Source: Acidovorax sp. Leaf160 (lineage in GTDB: Bacteria > Pseudomonadota > Gammaproteobacteria > Burkholderiales > Burkholderiaceae_C). Taken from it: a DNA stretch of 64,000 bases. The stretch is taken from NCBI RefSeq assembly GCF_001424265.1, contig NZ_LMOV01000001.1, positions 63,387 through 127,386 of the forward strand. The letters are read 5' to 3'. The translations under genes were made by a program, and so were the position numbers. The notes beneath the pieces were generated by a model. That model ran no database searches. It worked only from the letters and a program-made list of their open reading frames with translations, and was not told where the DNA came from. Shown in pieces: positions 45,095 to 56,508 of the stretch (position 1 is its first letter; each line of letters begins with the position of its first letter).

Positions 45095-46567
45095 CTATAT
45101 CTTGAAGAAGCCCACCGCCTCGCTGAGCTGATGGGCCTGCCGGCTCAGGCTTTGGGTGGCTGCGGCGCTTTCCTCGGCCATGGCGGCGTTCTGCTGGGTC
45201 GAACCATCCAGGTGCGCGATGGCCTGGGAGATTTCCGCGATGCCCGATGACTGATGGGCCAGCGTGGACGAAATGTCGCCGATCAGTTGCTGCACCCGGT
45301 CCACCTGGGATTCGATGCGCTGCACCGCGCCCACGGCGTTGTCCACCAGCCTCGCGCCCGCTTCGACCTTCTCGACGCTGGCGCTGATCAACGCCTTGAT
45401 CTCGCGCGCCGACTCGGCGGCCCGGCCGGCCAGCGTGCGCACTTCGGTCGCCACCACGGCGAAGCCCCGGCCTTGCTCGCCCGCGCGGGCGGCTTCCACG
45501 GCAGCGTTCAGAGCCAGGATGTTGGTCTGGAACGCGATGCCGTCGATCACGCCGATGATGCTGGCGATGCGGCCCGAATCGGCGGCGATGGCCTTCATCG
45601 TCTCCATGGTGTGCTTCATGACCTTGCCCCCCTGGTGGGCCGCGTCGTTGGCTTCGTGGGCCACCCGGGTGGCGGAGGTGGCGGTCTCCGCGCTCTGCTG
45701 CACGGTCTGCACGATCTCCGCCATGGCCGCCGACGCCTGCTGCAGGCGGCTGGCCTGCTCTTCGGTGCGGTAGCTCAGGTCGGTGCTGCCGCTGGCGATC
45801 TGCCCGCTGCCGGCCACCACGGCCTGGCTGGCGTCGGTCATCCGGGTGACCACGTCCTGGAAGGTGGTCTGCATGGTGTGCAGGGCGGCCAGCAGTTCGC
45901 CCGCTTCATGGGTCTGCGAGCGCTCGTCCCGCCCGATGCGCACCGAGAGGTCGCCCCGGGCGAGGGCCTGGGCCGCGTCGCGGGCATGCTCCAGCGGACC
46001 GAGGATGGCGCGCCCCATCCGCCAGATGATGGCGCCCAGCAGGATCAGGCAGCCGGCCGTCAGCACGCGGACCGCGACGGCCACGAAGCTGACGGTGGCC
46101 GCCACCTCCTTGGCGAACGCATCGCCATAGCGAATGAGCTCATCGATGTCGGGCTGCAACGATCGGGCCAGCGCTGCAGGCAGCTGGGCCGCAGGCTCGC
46201 CCGCCAGCTTCGAGAGCATGCCGTCCACGCGCCGGATGCTGTCATGGGGCAGATCGACCACCGCGCCGAAGCCCAGCAGCCGGAACGACAGCAGTTCGAA
46301 GCCGAAAAGCTCCGTGTCCACGTGGCGGGAGAGCCACTGCGAGTATTCGAGTTTTTTGACGATGTCCGCCTTGTCCTGGGCCGTCCCGGCGGCTGCACTG
46401 TCGAGCGCCTTGGCGGCGTGCTGCAGATTCACTGCGTATTCACGCTCCAGGTAATGGAACTGCGCGCCCTTGGCCATCAGGCGCAGGCCGTAGAAGGAAG
46501 TGGCCGCTGATACCAGCAGCACGATCAAGAGGAGTGTCAGCCACTGGCGAATGGAGCGTTGGGACAT
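45095..46567 (-). CDS. Methyl-accepting chemotaxis protein
   Basis: A 490-residue membrane chemoreceptor. TM1 is at about residues 9-31, a periplasmic helical domain (about 130 residues) follows, TM2 at about 160-182, then HAMP ([22 protein letters not shown]) and the signalling domain with [20 protein letters not shown]. The protein ends soon after the signalling helix ([10 protein letters not shown]), without the Ala/Pro-rich tail or docking pentapeptide of the receptor at 3100. The ligand is unknown. It is convergent with purT (110 bp, nothing recognisable) and follows the SDR gene after 161 bp. Confidence 0.94.
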   Translation of the reverse strand: MSQRSIRQWLTLLLIVLLVSAATSFYGLRLMAKGAQFHYLEREYAVNLQHAAKALDSAAAGTAQDKADIVKKLEYSQWLSRHVDTELFGFELLSFRLLGFGAVVDLPHDSIRRVDGMLSKLAGEPAAQLPAALARSLQPDIDELIRYGDAFAKEVAATVSFVAVAVRVLTAGCLILLGAIIWRMGRAILGPLEHARDAAQALARGDLSVRIGRDERSQTHEAGELLAALHTMQTTFQDVVTRMTDASQAVVAGSGQIASGSTDLSYRTEEQASRLQQASAAMAEIVQTVQQSAETATSATRVAHEANDAAHQGGKVMKHTMETMKAIAADSGRIASIIGVIDGIAFQTNILALNAAVEAARAGEQGRGFAVVATEVRTLAGRAAESAREIKALISASVEKVEAGARLVDNAVGAVQRIESQVDRVQQLIGDISSTLAHQSSGIAEISQAIAHLDGSTQQNAAMAEESAAATQSLSRQAHQLSEAVGFFKI

Positions 46568-46728
46568 AGTGGGGCGTCCGGGGAGGCCTGGAACTTTTAA
46601 AGTTTGGTTTCTGAATATACGTATTGTTGCAATGATTAGATTGGTTTCGGACCGAAATTAGTCCATGCGGATGAACTGGATGCGCGGCCGGGGCGCCCAC
46701 AGGTGCTGAGCGCCCGGCAGCCGGCGGC
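46568..46728. promoter_or_regulatory. AT-rich region upstream of the chemoreceptor gene with palindromes
   Basis: The stretch from 46588 to 46665 is markedly AT-richer than its surroundings. It contains the palindromes AACTTTTAAAGTT (about 46591-46603) and TTTCGGACCGAAA (46645-46657). Both are candidate regulator sites for the downstream chemoreceptor. I cannot assign the regulator or a clear -10/-35 pair. Confidence 0.4.
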
Positions 46729-47499
46729 TCAGCCGACGGACATCCCGCCATCGACGCTGTAGCGCCCGCCGGTGCAGAAGGCGCTGTCGTCGCTGGCGAG
46801 GAACAGCGCGGTGCGCGCCACCTCTTCGGGCAGGCCGTAGCGGCCGGCGGGGATGGCCGCCGCGAACTGCGCCTTCGCCGCCGTCGCGGCGCCGGGGGCC
46901 GCGCCCTCTTCGATGGAGCGCATCATCCGCGTCTCGATGGGCGAGGGGTGGATGGTGTTGACCCGCACGCCGGAGCTTCCGGCCTCCAGCACGGCCGAGC
47001 GCATCAGGCCCACCAGTGCATGCTTGCTCGTCACATAGGCCGACAGGCCGGCGAAGCCCTTCAGGCCCGCGATGGACGAGGTGAGCAGGATGCTGCCGCC
47101 ACCCTGCTTCTGCATGATGGGCATGGCGTGCTTGAGGCCCAGGTAAACGCCGCGCACGTTCACGGCCATCACGCGGTCGAAGGCGTCCATGGGATAGTCG
47201 GCGATGGGCGCGATGCGGCCTTCGGTGCCGGCGTTGCAGAAGAGCACGTCGATGCGGCCATGGCGCTCCAGCGCAGCCTGCAGATAGGCCTGGGTCTGCG
47301 CCTCGTCGCTCACGTCTGCCGCCACGGCGCTCGCGGCGTCGCTGCCGAGTTCCGCCAGCGCGGCGTCCAGGGCCTGCTGCTGCAGATCGACCAGCACGAC
47401 CTGGGCGCCTTCGCCGATGAACAGCCGGGCGCTGGCCAGGCCGATGCCGCCCGCGCCGCCGGTGATGACGACGCATTTGCCTTGCAGTCTTTGGGACAT
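46729..47499 (-). CDS. SDR family oxidoreductase
   Basis: A 256-residue short-chain dehydrogenase. The cofactor motif is TGGAGGIG near residue 14, NAG near 91, catalytic Ser in LLTSSIAGLKG, and Tyr-x3-Lys in SAYVTSKHAL. The Asp at the end of beta-2 (VVLVDLQQ) suggests NAD. It lies 40 bp after the hydrolase gene on the same strand with ribosome-binding site AAGGAAA. In context with the monooxygenase it may oxidise an alcohol to the ketone that the monooxygenase then uses; this is inference. Confidence 0.92.
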   Translation of the reverse strand: MSQRLQGKCVVITGGAGGIGLASARLFIGEGAQVVLVDLQQQALDAALAELGSDAASAVAADVSDEAQTQAYLQAALERHGRIDVLFCNAGTEGRIAPIADYPMDAFDRVMAVNVRGVYLGLKHAMPIMQKQGGGSILLTSSIAGLKGFAGLSAYVTSKHALVGLMRSAVLEAGSSGVRVNTIHPSPIETRMMRSIEEGAAPGAATAAKAQFAAAIPAGRYGLPEEVARTALFLASDDSAFCTGGRYSVDGGMSVG

Positions 47500-47539
47500 G
47501 GTGTTTCCTTGAACGGATTGATGAAGGGGGAAGGGCGGA

Positions 47540-48592
47540 TCAGGCCGGCTGGGCCAGCAGGTCCTGGAGGTGGGCATCGACCTGGGCGAGGAACTGCGGG
47601 TCGGTGCCGAACAGCCCCAGGTGCCCGTCGATGCTGGCGATGGGCCGGGACTCGCTGCCCGGGATGAGCCGCTGCTCGGCCTGGCAGTCGGCGGGCGGGA
47701 AGAACATGTCGTGGCTGATCGGCATCACGAAGGTCTTCGCCCGAATGCGGCCCAGCGCCGCCGCCAGGTCGCCGCCGGTGTGGCGGCTGACGTCGCCGCG
47801 CTGCCATTTCCAGGCCATGGCCAGCAGGGCGTTCGGGTCCATGGGCGCGAAATAGCCGGTCATGAAGTGGTCCACGAACGCCTGCAGGGAGTCGAAGCCC
47901 AGCGCCTTGTGGCGGTCCTCCCGGAAGAAGTCGGTGCTCCAGCCCATCACCGTCCACAGCTGGGCGTGGCGCTTCAGGCCGGCGGCCACGTCGGCCGGCG
48001 AGGCGTAGCGGCCGCCCTGGAAGCCCGGGTCGGTGGTGATGGCGTCGACCAGGGTCTGGGCGAAGAGGACGTCGTGCTCGGTGTTCTTCGCGGTGCCGGC
48101 GATGGGCGCGGCGCGGCGCACCATCTCGGGGTAGCGCACGGCCCATTCGTAGGTCTGCTGCGCGCCCATGGAGCCGCCCACCACCAGGGCCAGTTCGCGC
48201 AGGCCGTAGTGCCCGGTGAGCAAGCGGTGCTGCGCGCGCACGTCGTCGCCGATGCGCACCTTGGGAAAGCCCGGCCCGGCCAGGTCGCCCCCTGCGTCGT
48301 GCGGCGAGGTGGACAGGCCGTTGCCGATCTGGTTGACCACGATGATGAAGTAGCGCGACGGGTCCAGCGCCCGGCCCGCGCCGATGTAGGCCTGCTCCAT
48401 GATCTTGCTGGTGCCCGAATACCAGGTGGGCACGAGGATGGCGTTGTCCCGGGCGGCGTTGAGCGTGCCGTGCGTGGCTACGGCCAGCTGGCAGTCGGGC
48501 AGCACGCCGCCGTCTTCCAATTCCAGCGCGCCGATGCCGATGCGCTCGTAGGGGCCGTGGGCTTCCTGGGTGTAGTAGGTGTGGGCGGTCAT
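47540..48592 (-). CDS. Alpha/beta hydrolase, homoserine O-acetyltransferase-like fold (probable esterase)
   Basis: A 350-residue alpha/beta hydrolase of the MetX-like superfamily. The nucleophile elbow is VVGGSMGAQQTYEWA, and the acid and base are in VMPISHDMFFPPADC and SIDGHLGLFG. The early THGTLNAARDNAILVPTWYSGT and NQIGNGLSTSP blocks are typical. True homoserine acetyltransferases have a different ligand pocket and location near metW, which is absent here. Between a Baeyer-Villiger monooxygenase gene (27 bp upstream) and an SDR gene (40 bp downstream), hydrolysis of the ester made by the monooxygenase is the likely role. Confidence 0.85.
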   Translation of the reverse strand: MTAHTYYTQEAHGPYERIGIGALELEDGGVLPDCQLAVATHGTLNAARDNAILVPTWYSGTSKIMEQAYIGAGRALDPSRYFIIVVNQIGNGLSTSPHDAGGDLAGPGFPKVRIGDDVRAQHRLLTGHYGLRELALVVGGSMGAQQTYEWAVRYPEMVRRAAPIAGTAKNTEHDVLFAQTLVDAITTDPGFQGGRYASPADVAAGLKRHAQLWTVMGWSTDFFREDRHKALGFDSLQAFVDHFMTGYFAPMDPNALLAMAWKWQRGDVSRHTGGDLAAALGRIRAKTFVMPISHDMFFPPADCQAEQRLIPGSESRPIASIDGHLGLFGTDPQFLAQVDAHLQDLLAQPA

Positions 48593-48619
48593 GGTGTTGT
48601 CTCCTTCGTGCCGTGTGAT

Positions 48620-50281
48620 TCAGTTCATCGAGAAGCCGGGGTAGCCCTGCGCGGCCAGTTCGTCGCACTGGCGGTGGTAGTTGCCCACGCCGCCGATATA
48701 GGACAACAGCCGGCGCGGCTTGCCATCGACGTTCGAGCCCATGTACCAGGAGTCGGTCTTGACCACCAGCGTGGCGGCGGCGGTCTCGTCGTGGTGCTGG
48801 ACCCAGCGGTCCTCGAATTCCCGGGTCGCCTCGATCGTCTGCTTGCCCTGGCTGCGCGCGTGGGCCAGGCAGCCGGTGATCCAGTCCACCTGCTGCTGCA
48901 GGCAGGTGGGCATGTTGCAGAGCGCGGCCGAGGGGGCCAGGGGCGCGCCGGTGGTGAAGAGGTTCGGGTAGCCGTGGATCTGCAGGCCCATGGCGGTGCG
49001 GATCTCCTGCGACCACTGCTCCTTGAGCGAGCGGCCGCTGCGGCCCCGGATGTCGATGCGGCTGAGCGCGCCCGAGCCGGCGTCGAAGCCCACGGCCAGG
49101 ATGATCACGTCCACCTCGTGGACCTTACCGTCGGCGGTCTGGATGCCCTCGGGCACGATGCGTTCGATGGGCGTGGCGCGGCAGTCGATGGGCTCGACGT
49201 TGTCCTGCAGATAGACCTCCAGGTAGCCGTTTTCCAGTGGCACGCGGTGGGTGCCGAAGCCGTAGTCGCCCGGGCCGGGGATGAGGATCTGGCACAGCCG
49301 CGGGTCGTCGCGCAGCCGCGCGCGCATCTTGCCGCGCACGAACTCGGACACCACTTCGTTGACGGCCCCGTCGAAGAACATCTCGGGGAAGGTCGCCAGC
49401 CACATCGCCAGCGAACCGTCGCTCCAGTACTTCTCCATGATCTCGGTGCGTTCGGCGGGCGAGAGCTCGGCCCAGGGCTTGTTCTCGAAGTTGTAGTCGA
49501 AGCCGGCGAAGGTGCTGCGCACGCGCGCCTTGAGTTCATGGAAGCGCTCGCCCCAGCGCTGCCAGTCGGCCGCGCTGTACTTCGGGTTCTTCATCGGCAC
49601 CACGTACTGCGGCACGCGCGAGAAGACCTTGAGCGAGCCGACTTCGCGCGCGATGGTCTGGATCACCTGGATGCCGGTCGCGCCCGTGCCGACCACGGCC
49701 ACCCGCTTGCCCTTCAGGTCGATGCCTTCCTTGGGCCACAGGCCGGTGTGCGTGATGGGGCCGCGAAAGCTCGACTGGCCCGGAAAGCGGTCCACCAGCG
49801 GCGCCGACAGCATGCCGCAGCAGGCCAGCAGGTACTGGGTGTCGATGCGCTCGCCGGCCGCCGTGGTGACCAGCCAGCGGCCGGTGTCTTCCTGGTAGTG
49901 GGCCGAGGCGATGCGGGTGTCGAACTGGATGTCCTTCTTCAGGTCCAGCCGGTCGGCCACGAAGTTCAGCCACTGCTCGGTTTCGGGCTGGGCGGGAAAA
50001 CGCTCGCTGGGCTGCCAGGCCTTGTACAGCTCCTCGGAGAACCAGTACTGGTAGATCTCGGCCTGCGAGTCGAAGCGCGCGCCGGGGTAGCGGTTCCAGT
50101 ACCAGGTGCCGCCGACGCCGGAGGCGGTGTCGTAGGCCCGCACCTTCAGGCCCATCTCGCGCAGGCGGTGCAACTGGTAGAGGCCGGCCACGCCGGCACC
50201 GATGACCAGCGCGTCGAGCCGGGTGGGCTGGGAGGCGCCTGCCTGCGTGGCGGCGCCGCGTTCCAGAACGGTGTCGTTCAT
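48620..50281 (-). CDS. Flavin-containing Baeyer-Villiger monooxygenase
   Basis: A 553-residue FAD- and NADPH-dependent enzyme that inserts oxygen next to a ketone carbonyl, giving an ester or lactone. Two Rossmann motifs are seen (VIGAGVAGLYQLHRLREMG and VAVVGTGATGIQVIQT). Between them is the type I BVMO fingerprint FRGPITHTGLWP, matching FxGxxxHxxxW[PD]. GGTWYWNRYPGARFDSQAEIYQY near the N-terminus is typical of phenylacetone/cyclohexanone-type enzymes. It heads a three-gene unit with the hydrolase and SDR. The AraC-type gene upstream on the same strand is the likely regulator. The 221-bp gap upstream should contain its promoter, but I could not place one. Confidence 0.95.
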   Translation of the reverse strand: MNDTVLERGAATQAGASQPTRLDALVIGAGVAGLYQLHRLREMGLKVRAYDTASGVGGTWYWNRYPGARFDSQAEIYQYWFSEELYKAWQPSERFPAQPETEQWLNFVADRLDLKKDIQFDTRIASAHYQEDTGRWLVTTAAGERIDTQYLLACCGMLSAPLVDRFPGQSSFRGPITHTGLWPKEGIDLKGKRVAVVGTGATGIQVIQTIAREVGSLKVFSRVPQYVVPMKNPKYSAADWQRWGERFHELKARVRSTFAGFDYNFENKPWAELSPAERTEIMEKYWSDGSLAMWLATFPEMFFDGAVNEVVSEFVRGKMRARLRDDPRLCQILIPGPGDYGFGTHRVPLENGYLEVYLQDNVEPIDCRATPIERIVPEGIQTADGKVHEVDVIILAVGFDAGSGALSRIDIRGRSGRSLKEQWSQEIRTAMGLQIHGYPNLFTTGAPLAPSAALCNMPTCLQQQVDWITGCLAHARSQGKQTIEATREFEDRWVQHHDETAAATLVVKTDSWYMGSNVDGKPRRLLSYIGGVGNYHRQCDELAAQGYPGFSMN

Positions 50282-50502
50282 CTGTGTGTCTCCTGGTGTG
50301 CATGGATGGGATGCAGGCGCGGGCCGAAGGTCCGTGGCTTGCATTTCCGGGTCATGGCTGCGTTGGCCATGGAGTGCACGATAGGCAGGGCGCCGCGGCC
50401 GGACTTGAAGGATCCGGTGGGCGCTTTGAAGAATGCTGTGAGGCCCGGGCCGCTGCAGGGCGCTTGCAGGGCGGCTGCGCGGGGGACCGGAAGGCGTGCG
50501 TT

Positions 50503-51408
50503 TCAGTGCGCCTGGGCGTCCCGTCCCTGGCGCAGCGCCGCCGGGGTGCAGCCCAGGCGGGCGCGCAGGGCCCGCGTCAGGTGGGCCTGGTCGGAGAAGC
50601 CGCATTCGGCGGCCACGGCCTTGACCGCCAGCGTGCTGTGCGTGAGCAGGCGCTGGGCGCGCTCCACCCGGCGATCGACGACGTAGCAGTGCGGCGAGGT
50701 GTTGAACGAGGCGCGGAACCGCTTGCAGAACGACCACACGCCCATGCCCGCGACGGCGGCCAGCTCTTCCAGCGACAGGGGCTGTTCCAGCCGGGCCTCC
50801 ACGAACTCCTCCAGCCGGCGGCGCACCACCGGGGGCAACTGGCCGTCTTCGGCATGGTCGATGAAGTCCACCGCGGCGTAGTGCCGCAGCAGATGCACGG
50901 CCAGCTGCGTGCCCAGCGCCTCGGCATAGAGCTTGCCGCCGACGGCGCTGCCGCCCGCCTCGCGCGCCATCGCCTCGGCGATGCCGCTGAGGGCGGGGTC
51001 CTGCGTGCGCAGCAGATCGTGCAGCCGCACCTCGGCGATGGGCTTGCCCAGCACGTCGGCCGCCACGCTGGAGAGCAGGTCCGCGGACAGGTAGACGTGG
51101 GTCACGTCGATGGGCTCGGTCCAGTGCCAATGCGACTGCTGCGAACGGGTCAGCAGCGAGATGTCGCCCGGCCGGCACTCGGTGCGGGTCCAGCGGCCCT
51201 CGAAGCGCCGCTCCATGCGCGTGGCGCCCCGCTGGTAGGCCACGAGCATGAAGTCCGCCAGCGGCGGCACCTGCACGTCCAGGCCGTCGTAGCGGTAGGT
51301 GCGCAGCGCCAGGTTCTTCCAGGCGCAGCGGCCGCTGGCGCGCAGCACCTCGCCGGGGACCCAGCGCGGCAGGTCTTCGGAGGCAATGGGTCGGGCAAGC
51401 AGAGCCAT
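50503..51408 (-). CDS. AraC family transcriptional regulator
   Basis: A 301-residue regulator. The N-terminal ligand-binding cupin-like domain includes YRYDGLDVQVPPLADFMLVAY and RPGDISLLTRSQQSHW. The C-terminal two helix-turn-helix motifs are LSLEELAAVAGMGVWSFCKRFRASFNTSPHCYV and LAVKAVAAECGFSDQAHLTRALRARLGCTPAALR. It lies just upstream of the monooxygenase operon on the same strand and is the best candidate for its activator. The reading frame stays open far upstream, through the LacI-type gene, but only 51408 onward looks like protein of this family. Confidence 0.92.
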   Translation of the reverse strand: MALLARPIASEDLPRWVPGEVLRASGRCAWKNLALRTYRYDGLDVQVPPLADFMLVAYQRGATRMERRFEGRWTRTECRPGDISLLTRSQQSHWHWTEPIDVTHVYLSADLLSSVAADVLGKPIAEVRLHDLLRTQDPALSGIAEAMAREAGGSAVGGKLYAEALGTQLAVHLLRHYAAVDFIDHAEDGQLPPVVRRRLEEFVEARLEQPLSLEELAAVAGMGVWSFCKRFRASFNTSPHCYVVDRRVERAQRLLTHSTLAVKAVAAECGFSDQAHLTRALRARLGCTPAALRQGRDAQAH

Positions 51409-51509
51409 GGCTCCGATTTCAAACGAGCGCGGGCGGCGTGGTGCCTGGGGGAAACCCATCCATTCCCCGCCGCGCCCGGCCCGTCCCGTGGCCGGGCCCG
51501 CTCCAGGCC

Positions 51510-52496
51510 CTAGCCCGGCCCGGCGCTCGACCCCCGCACCACCAGCGTGCCTTCCAGCACCACCTGCCGCACCGGCCGCTCCGCATCCTGCATGCGCTGC
51601 AGCAGCAGCTCGGCCGCCGTGCGGCCGATGTCGTAGGTGGGCTGGGCGATGGTGGTCACGTCCAGCGCGGGCAGCGAAGTCCAGTCGTTGTTGTCGAAGC
51701 CGGCGATGCCGATGTCGCGCGGCGGGCGCAGGCCGGCGGCCTGCACGGCCTGCAGGGCGCCCAGCAGCAGCAGGCCGTTGGTGGCCAGCAGCGCGTCGGG
51801 CCGGTCGGGGCCGGACAGCAGCCGGGCCGTGGCGCGCTCGCCGGCCTCGCGCGTCGGGTCCATCCACAGGGGCCGCGGCGCCAGGCCGTGGGCGGCCAGC
51901 GCTTCGGCATAGCCGGCGTGGCGCTGCTGGCCGGTGGTGCTGTGGGTGCCCGCCAGCAGGGCGATGCGGCGGTAGCCGTTGGCCAGCAAATGGTCGGTGG
52001 CGCGGCGGGCGGCGGCGTGGTTGTCGAGCACCACGCGGTCGGCTCGGGTCGAGTCCAGCGCCCGGTCCACCAGCACCAGCGGGAAGGGCCAGGCCTGCGG
52101 GCGCAGCTGCTTCAGGCCCGCCATGGTGGGCGACAGGATCACGCCGCTGGCCTGTTCGTCGGCCATCAGTTCCAGGTACGACTGTTCCTTGGCCGGGTCT
52201 TCGTCGCTGTTGCAGAGGATGAGCCGCAGGCCGTGGCGGTAGGCCATGTCTTCCACGGCCCGGCCCACGTCGGTGAAGAAGGCGCTGCGGATGTCCGAGA
52301 CGATCAGGCCCACCAGCGAGGCGCGGCGCTGGCGCAGGCGGCGTGCCGCCAGGTTGGGGCGGTAGGCCAGTTCGGCGATGGCGCGCTCCACCTGCTCGCG
52401 CAGCGGCGCGCGCACCGCCTCCGGCGTGCTGAGCACGCGCGAGACGGTGGTGGTGGATACGCCGGCGCGCAGCGCCACGTCCTTGATGCTGGCCAA
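51510..52496 (-). CDS. fruR: LacI family repressor of the fructose operon (FruR-like)
   Basis: A 328-residue LacI-type regulator. The helix-turn-helix is SIKDVALRAGVSTTTVSRVLST with hinge helix NLAARRLRQRRASLVGLIV. The ligand domain follows (DPAKEQSYLELMADEQASGVIL). The TTG at 52496-52494 is the likely start: it gives the family N-terminus (LASIKDVALRAG) and has a perfect AGGAGG 7 nt before it. The in-frame ATG at 52541 lies inside the operator and would add 15 unusual residues. It is divergent from the fru PTS operon, and two identical operators lie between them, so it is named by context. The effector is presumably a fructose phosphate. Confidence 0.9.
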   Translation of the reverse strand: MASIKDVALRAGVSTTTVSRVLSTPEAVRAPLREQVERAIAELAYRPNLAARRLRQRRASLVGLIVSDIRSAFFTDVGRAVEDMAYRHGLRLILCNSDEDPAKEQSYLELMADEQASGVILSPTMAGLKQLRPQAWPFPLVLVDRALDSTRADRVVLDNHAAARRATDHLLANGYRRIALLAGTHSTTGQQRHAGYAEALAAHGLAPRPLWMDPTREAGERATARLLSGPDRPDALLATNGLLLLGALQAVQAAGLRPPRDIGIAGFDNNDWTSLPALDVTTIAQPTYDIGRTAAELLLQRMQDAERPVRQVVLEGTLVVRGSSAGPG

Positions 52497-52509
52497 ACGA
52501 AAACCTCCT
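52497..52509 (-). promoter_or_regulatory. Ribosome-binding site that fixes a TTG start for the LacI-type repressor
   Basis: On the minus strand AGGAGG (52509-52504) is followed by a 7-nt spacer and TTG. No comparable site precedes the ATG at 52541. Confidence 0.8.
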
Positions 52510-52526
52510 GCAGTTCGTTTGAAGGA

Positions 52527-52540
52527 TGGTATCGATTCCA
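52527..52540. promoter_or_regulatory. FruR-type operator, repressor-gene side
   Basis: TGGTATCGATTCCA is a near-perfect palindrome centred on ATCGAT, the LacI-family pattern. Its reverse complement is identical to the site at 52695-52708. It lies just upstream of the repressor's own ribosome-binding site, indicating autoregulation. Confidence 0.8.
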
Positions 52541-52658
52541 TAAAAGATTGCAATTCGGCAGCGGTGAGGTCGTCCACACCGGCCGCGCTGCGGTGTCAAA
52601 GTGGCTGAATAACTCGGTGTTTTCCCTAGTTTCAAGGCCCTTCTGCGCCCTTTCCGTC

Positions 52659-52688
52659 TTGCGGGGTGATGGAACTGGGGCAGATAAT
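52659..52688 (+). promoter_or_regulatory. Candidate promoter of the fru operon
   Basis: TTGCGG (52659-52664) and GATAAT (52683-52688) are 18 bp apart. The FruR-type operator begins 7 bp after the -10 hexamer, over the expected start of transcription, which would give simple repression. The -35 match is weak. Confidence 0.4.
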
Positions 52689-52694
52689 CCGGCT

Positions 52695-52708
52695 TGGAAT
52701 CGATACCA
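52695..52708. promoter_or_regulatory. FruR-type operator, fru PTS side
   Basis: TGGAATCGATACCA is the exact reverse complement of the operator at 52527-52540. It sits 21 bp upstream of the fruB start codon. Confidence 0.82.
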
Positions 52709-52728
52709 AATTTCTCAGGAGACATTGC

Positions 52729-55311
<2,583 letters not shown>

Positions 55312-55347
55312 CGACGCGCACCTCCGCAAAGAAAGGTTGGCAATGAT

Positions 55348-55412
55348 TGATGCTATCAAATCAATAGCTGAATACCCAGATGGATCAAGCGCGGGAGGCC
55401 GATTTGGCTTCA
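55348..55412. repeat. Dispersed repeat A copy between fruB and fruK
   Basis: It reads GATGCTATCAAATCAATAGC, then GGATCAAGCGCGGGAGGCC and GATTTGGCTTCAA, the same order as the copy in srkA. It fills most of the fruB-fruK gap and supplies an in-frame ATG (55380) that could mislead start prediction for fruK. Confidence 0.75.
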
Positions 55413-55445
55413 AGAATGGGCGGGTTTCCTCCGCAGGAGAGCGCC

Positions 55446-56435
55446 GTGGCTGACGCTGCCCGCATCTTCACCATCACGCTCAACCCGGCCATCGACCACA
55501 CCGTGCGCGTCGCCGCGCTGGTTCCGGGCGAAGTGCATCGCGCCCAGGGCGACCAGCGCGAGGCCGGCGGCAAGGGCGTGGGCGTGGCGGCCGTGCTGGC
55601 CGCGCTCGGCGTGCCCGTCACGGCCACCGGCTGGCTGGGCGCGGACAACGACGCCGTGTTCGCGGACGCCTTCGCCGCGCGCGGCATCGGTGACGCCATG
55701 CTGCGCCTGCCCGGCGCCACCCGCACCAATATCAAGATCGCCGACGCGACGCGGGGCGACTCCACCGACATCAACCTGCCCGGCCTGGCGCTGCCGCCCG
55801 ATGCCCTGGCCCGCGCGGAAGCCGGCCTGCTGGGCGCGCTGGCCGAGCGCGTGCGCCCGGGCGACTGGTGCGAGCTGGCCGGCAGCCTGCCGCCCGGCGC
55901 CGACGCCGGCGTGTGGGAACGCATCGCCCGCGCGGTGCATGCGCAGGGCGCCCACGTCGCCATCGACACGGGCGGCGCCGTGCTGCTGCAGCTGCTGCAA
56001 GACCTGGCCGACCCGGTGCGCGGCGCCGTGGTGCCCGTCGCTTTCATCAAGCCCAACCAGGCCGAGCTGGAAGAACTGGCCGGCCGCGCCCTGCCCACGC
56101 GGGCCGACGTGGCCGCCGCCGCGCGGGGCCTGTGCCACGACCACGGCGTGCGCCAGCTGGCCGTGTCGCTGGGCGGCCAGGGCGCCGTCATCGCCACCGC
56201 AAACGGCTGCTGGCACGCCGCCGCGCCGAGCGTGCCCGTCGCCACCACCGTGGGCGCGGGCGACGCGCTGGTGGCCGGCACGCTGGCCGCGCTGTCGCAA
56301 GGCCAGGCCATGCCCGGCGCCGCCACCTTCGGCATGGCCTGCGCGGCCGCGCGCATCCAGCGCATCGCGCCCGGCCTGCCGCCGCGCGCCGAGGTCGATG
56401 CCCTGGCCGCCGCCATCACGGCGCAGCCCCTCTAA
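55446..56435 (+). CDS. fruK: 1-phosphofructokinase
   Basis: A 329-residue PfkB-family kinase that phosphorylates fructose 1-phosphate to the 1,6-bisphosphate. FTITLNPAIDHTVRV at the start, GGKGVGVAAVLAALG, FIKPNQAELEELAGR and the catalytic ATTVGAGDALVAGTLAA (Asp base) are visible. I start it at GTG 55446, with AGGAG 6 nt before it, because this gives the family N-terminus. The ATG at 55380 lies in a repeat element and has no ribosome-binding site. It is the middle gene of fruB-fruK-fruA. Confidence 0.94.
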   Translation: MADAARIFTITLNPAIDHTVRVAALVPGEVHRAQGDQREAGGKGVGVAAVLAALGVPVTATGWLGADNDAVFADAFAARGIGDAMLRLPGATRTNIKIADATRGDSTDINLPGLALPPDALARAEAGLLGALAERVRPGDWCELAGSLPPGADAGVWERIARAVHAQGAHVAIDTGGAVLLQLLQDLADPVRGAVVPVAFIKPNQAELEELAGRALPTRADVAAAARGLCHDHGVRQLAVSLGGQGAVIATANGCWHAAAPSVPVATTVGAGDALVAGTLAALSQGQAMPGAATFGMACAAARIQRIAPGLPPRAEVDALAAAITAQPL

Positions 56436-56454
56436 AGACACAGGAGAGACAACC

Positions 56455-56463
56455 ATGGCCTAA
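56455..56463 (+). other. fruA start codon followed by an in-frame stop (ATG GCC TAA)
   Basis: A good ribosome-binding site (CAGGAGAG) precedes ATG GCC TAA. Directly after it, in frame and without another stop, comes LIAIAASQAGPAHSFMVAEAL, the normal N-terminus of FruA. So codon 3 of fruA is a stop. Confidence 0.92.
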
Positions 56464-56508
56464 CTCATCGCCATCGCCGCGAGCCAGGCCGGCCCGGCCC
56501 ACAGCTTC

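Noticed and set aside
47540-48592. Calling the alpha/beta hydrolase metX
   Set aside because: metW is not adjacent and the gene is embedded in a BVMO/SDR unit, so a methionine-pathway name would be misleading.
47570-50686. A 1038-codon open frame on the plus strand
   Set aside because: It is antisense to the hydrolase and monooxygenase genes, with low-complexity Ala/Gly/His/Val composition and no recognisable domain.
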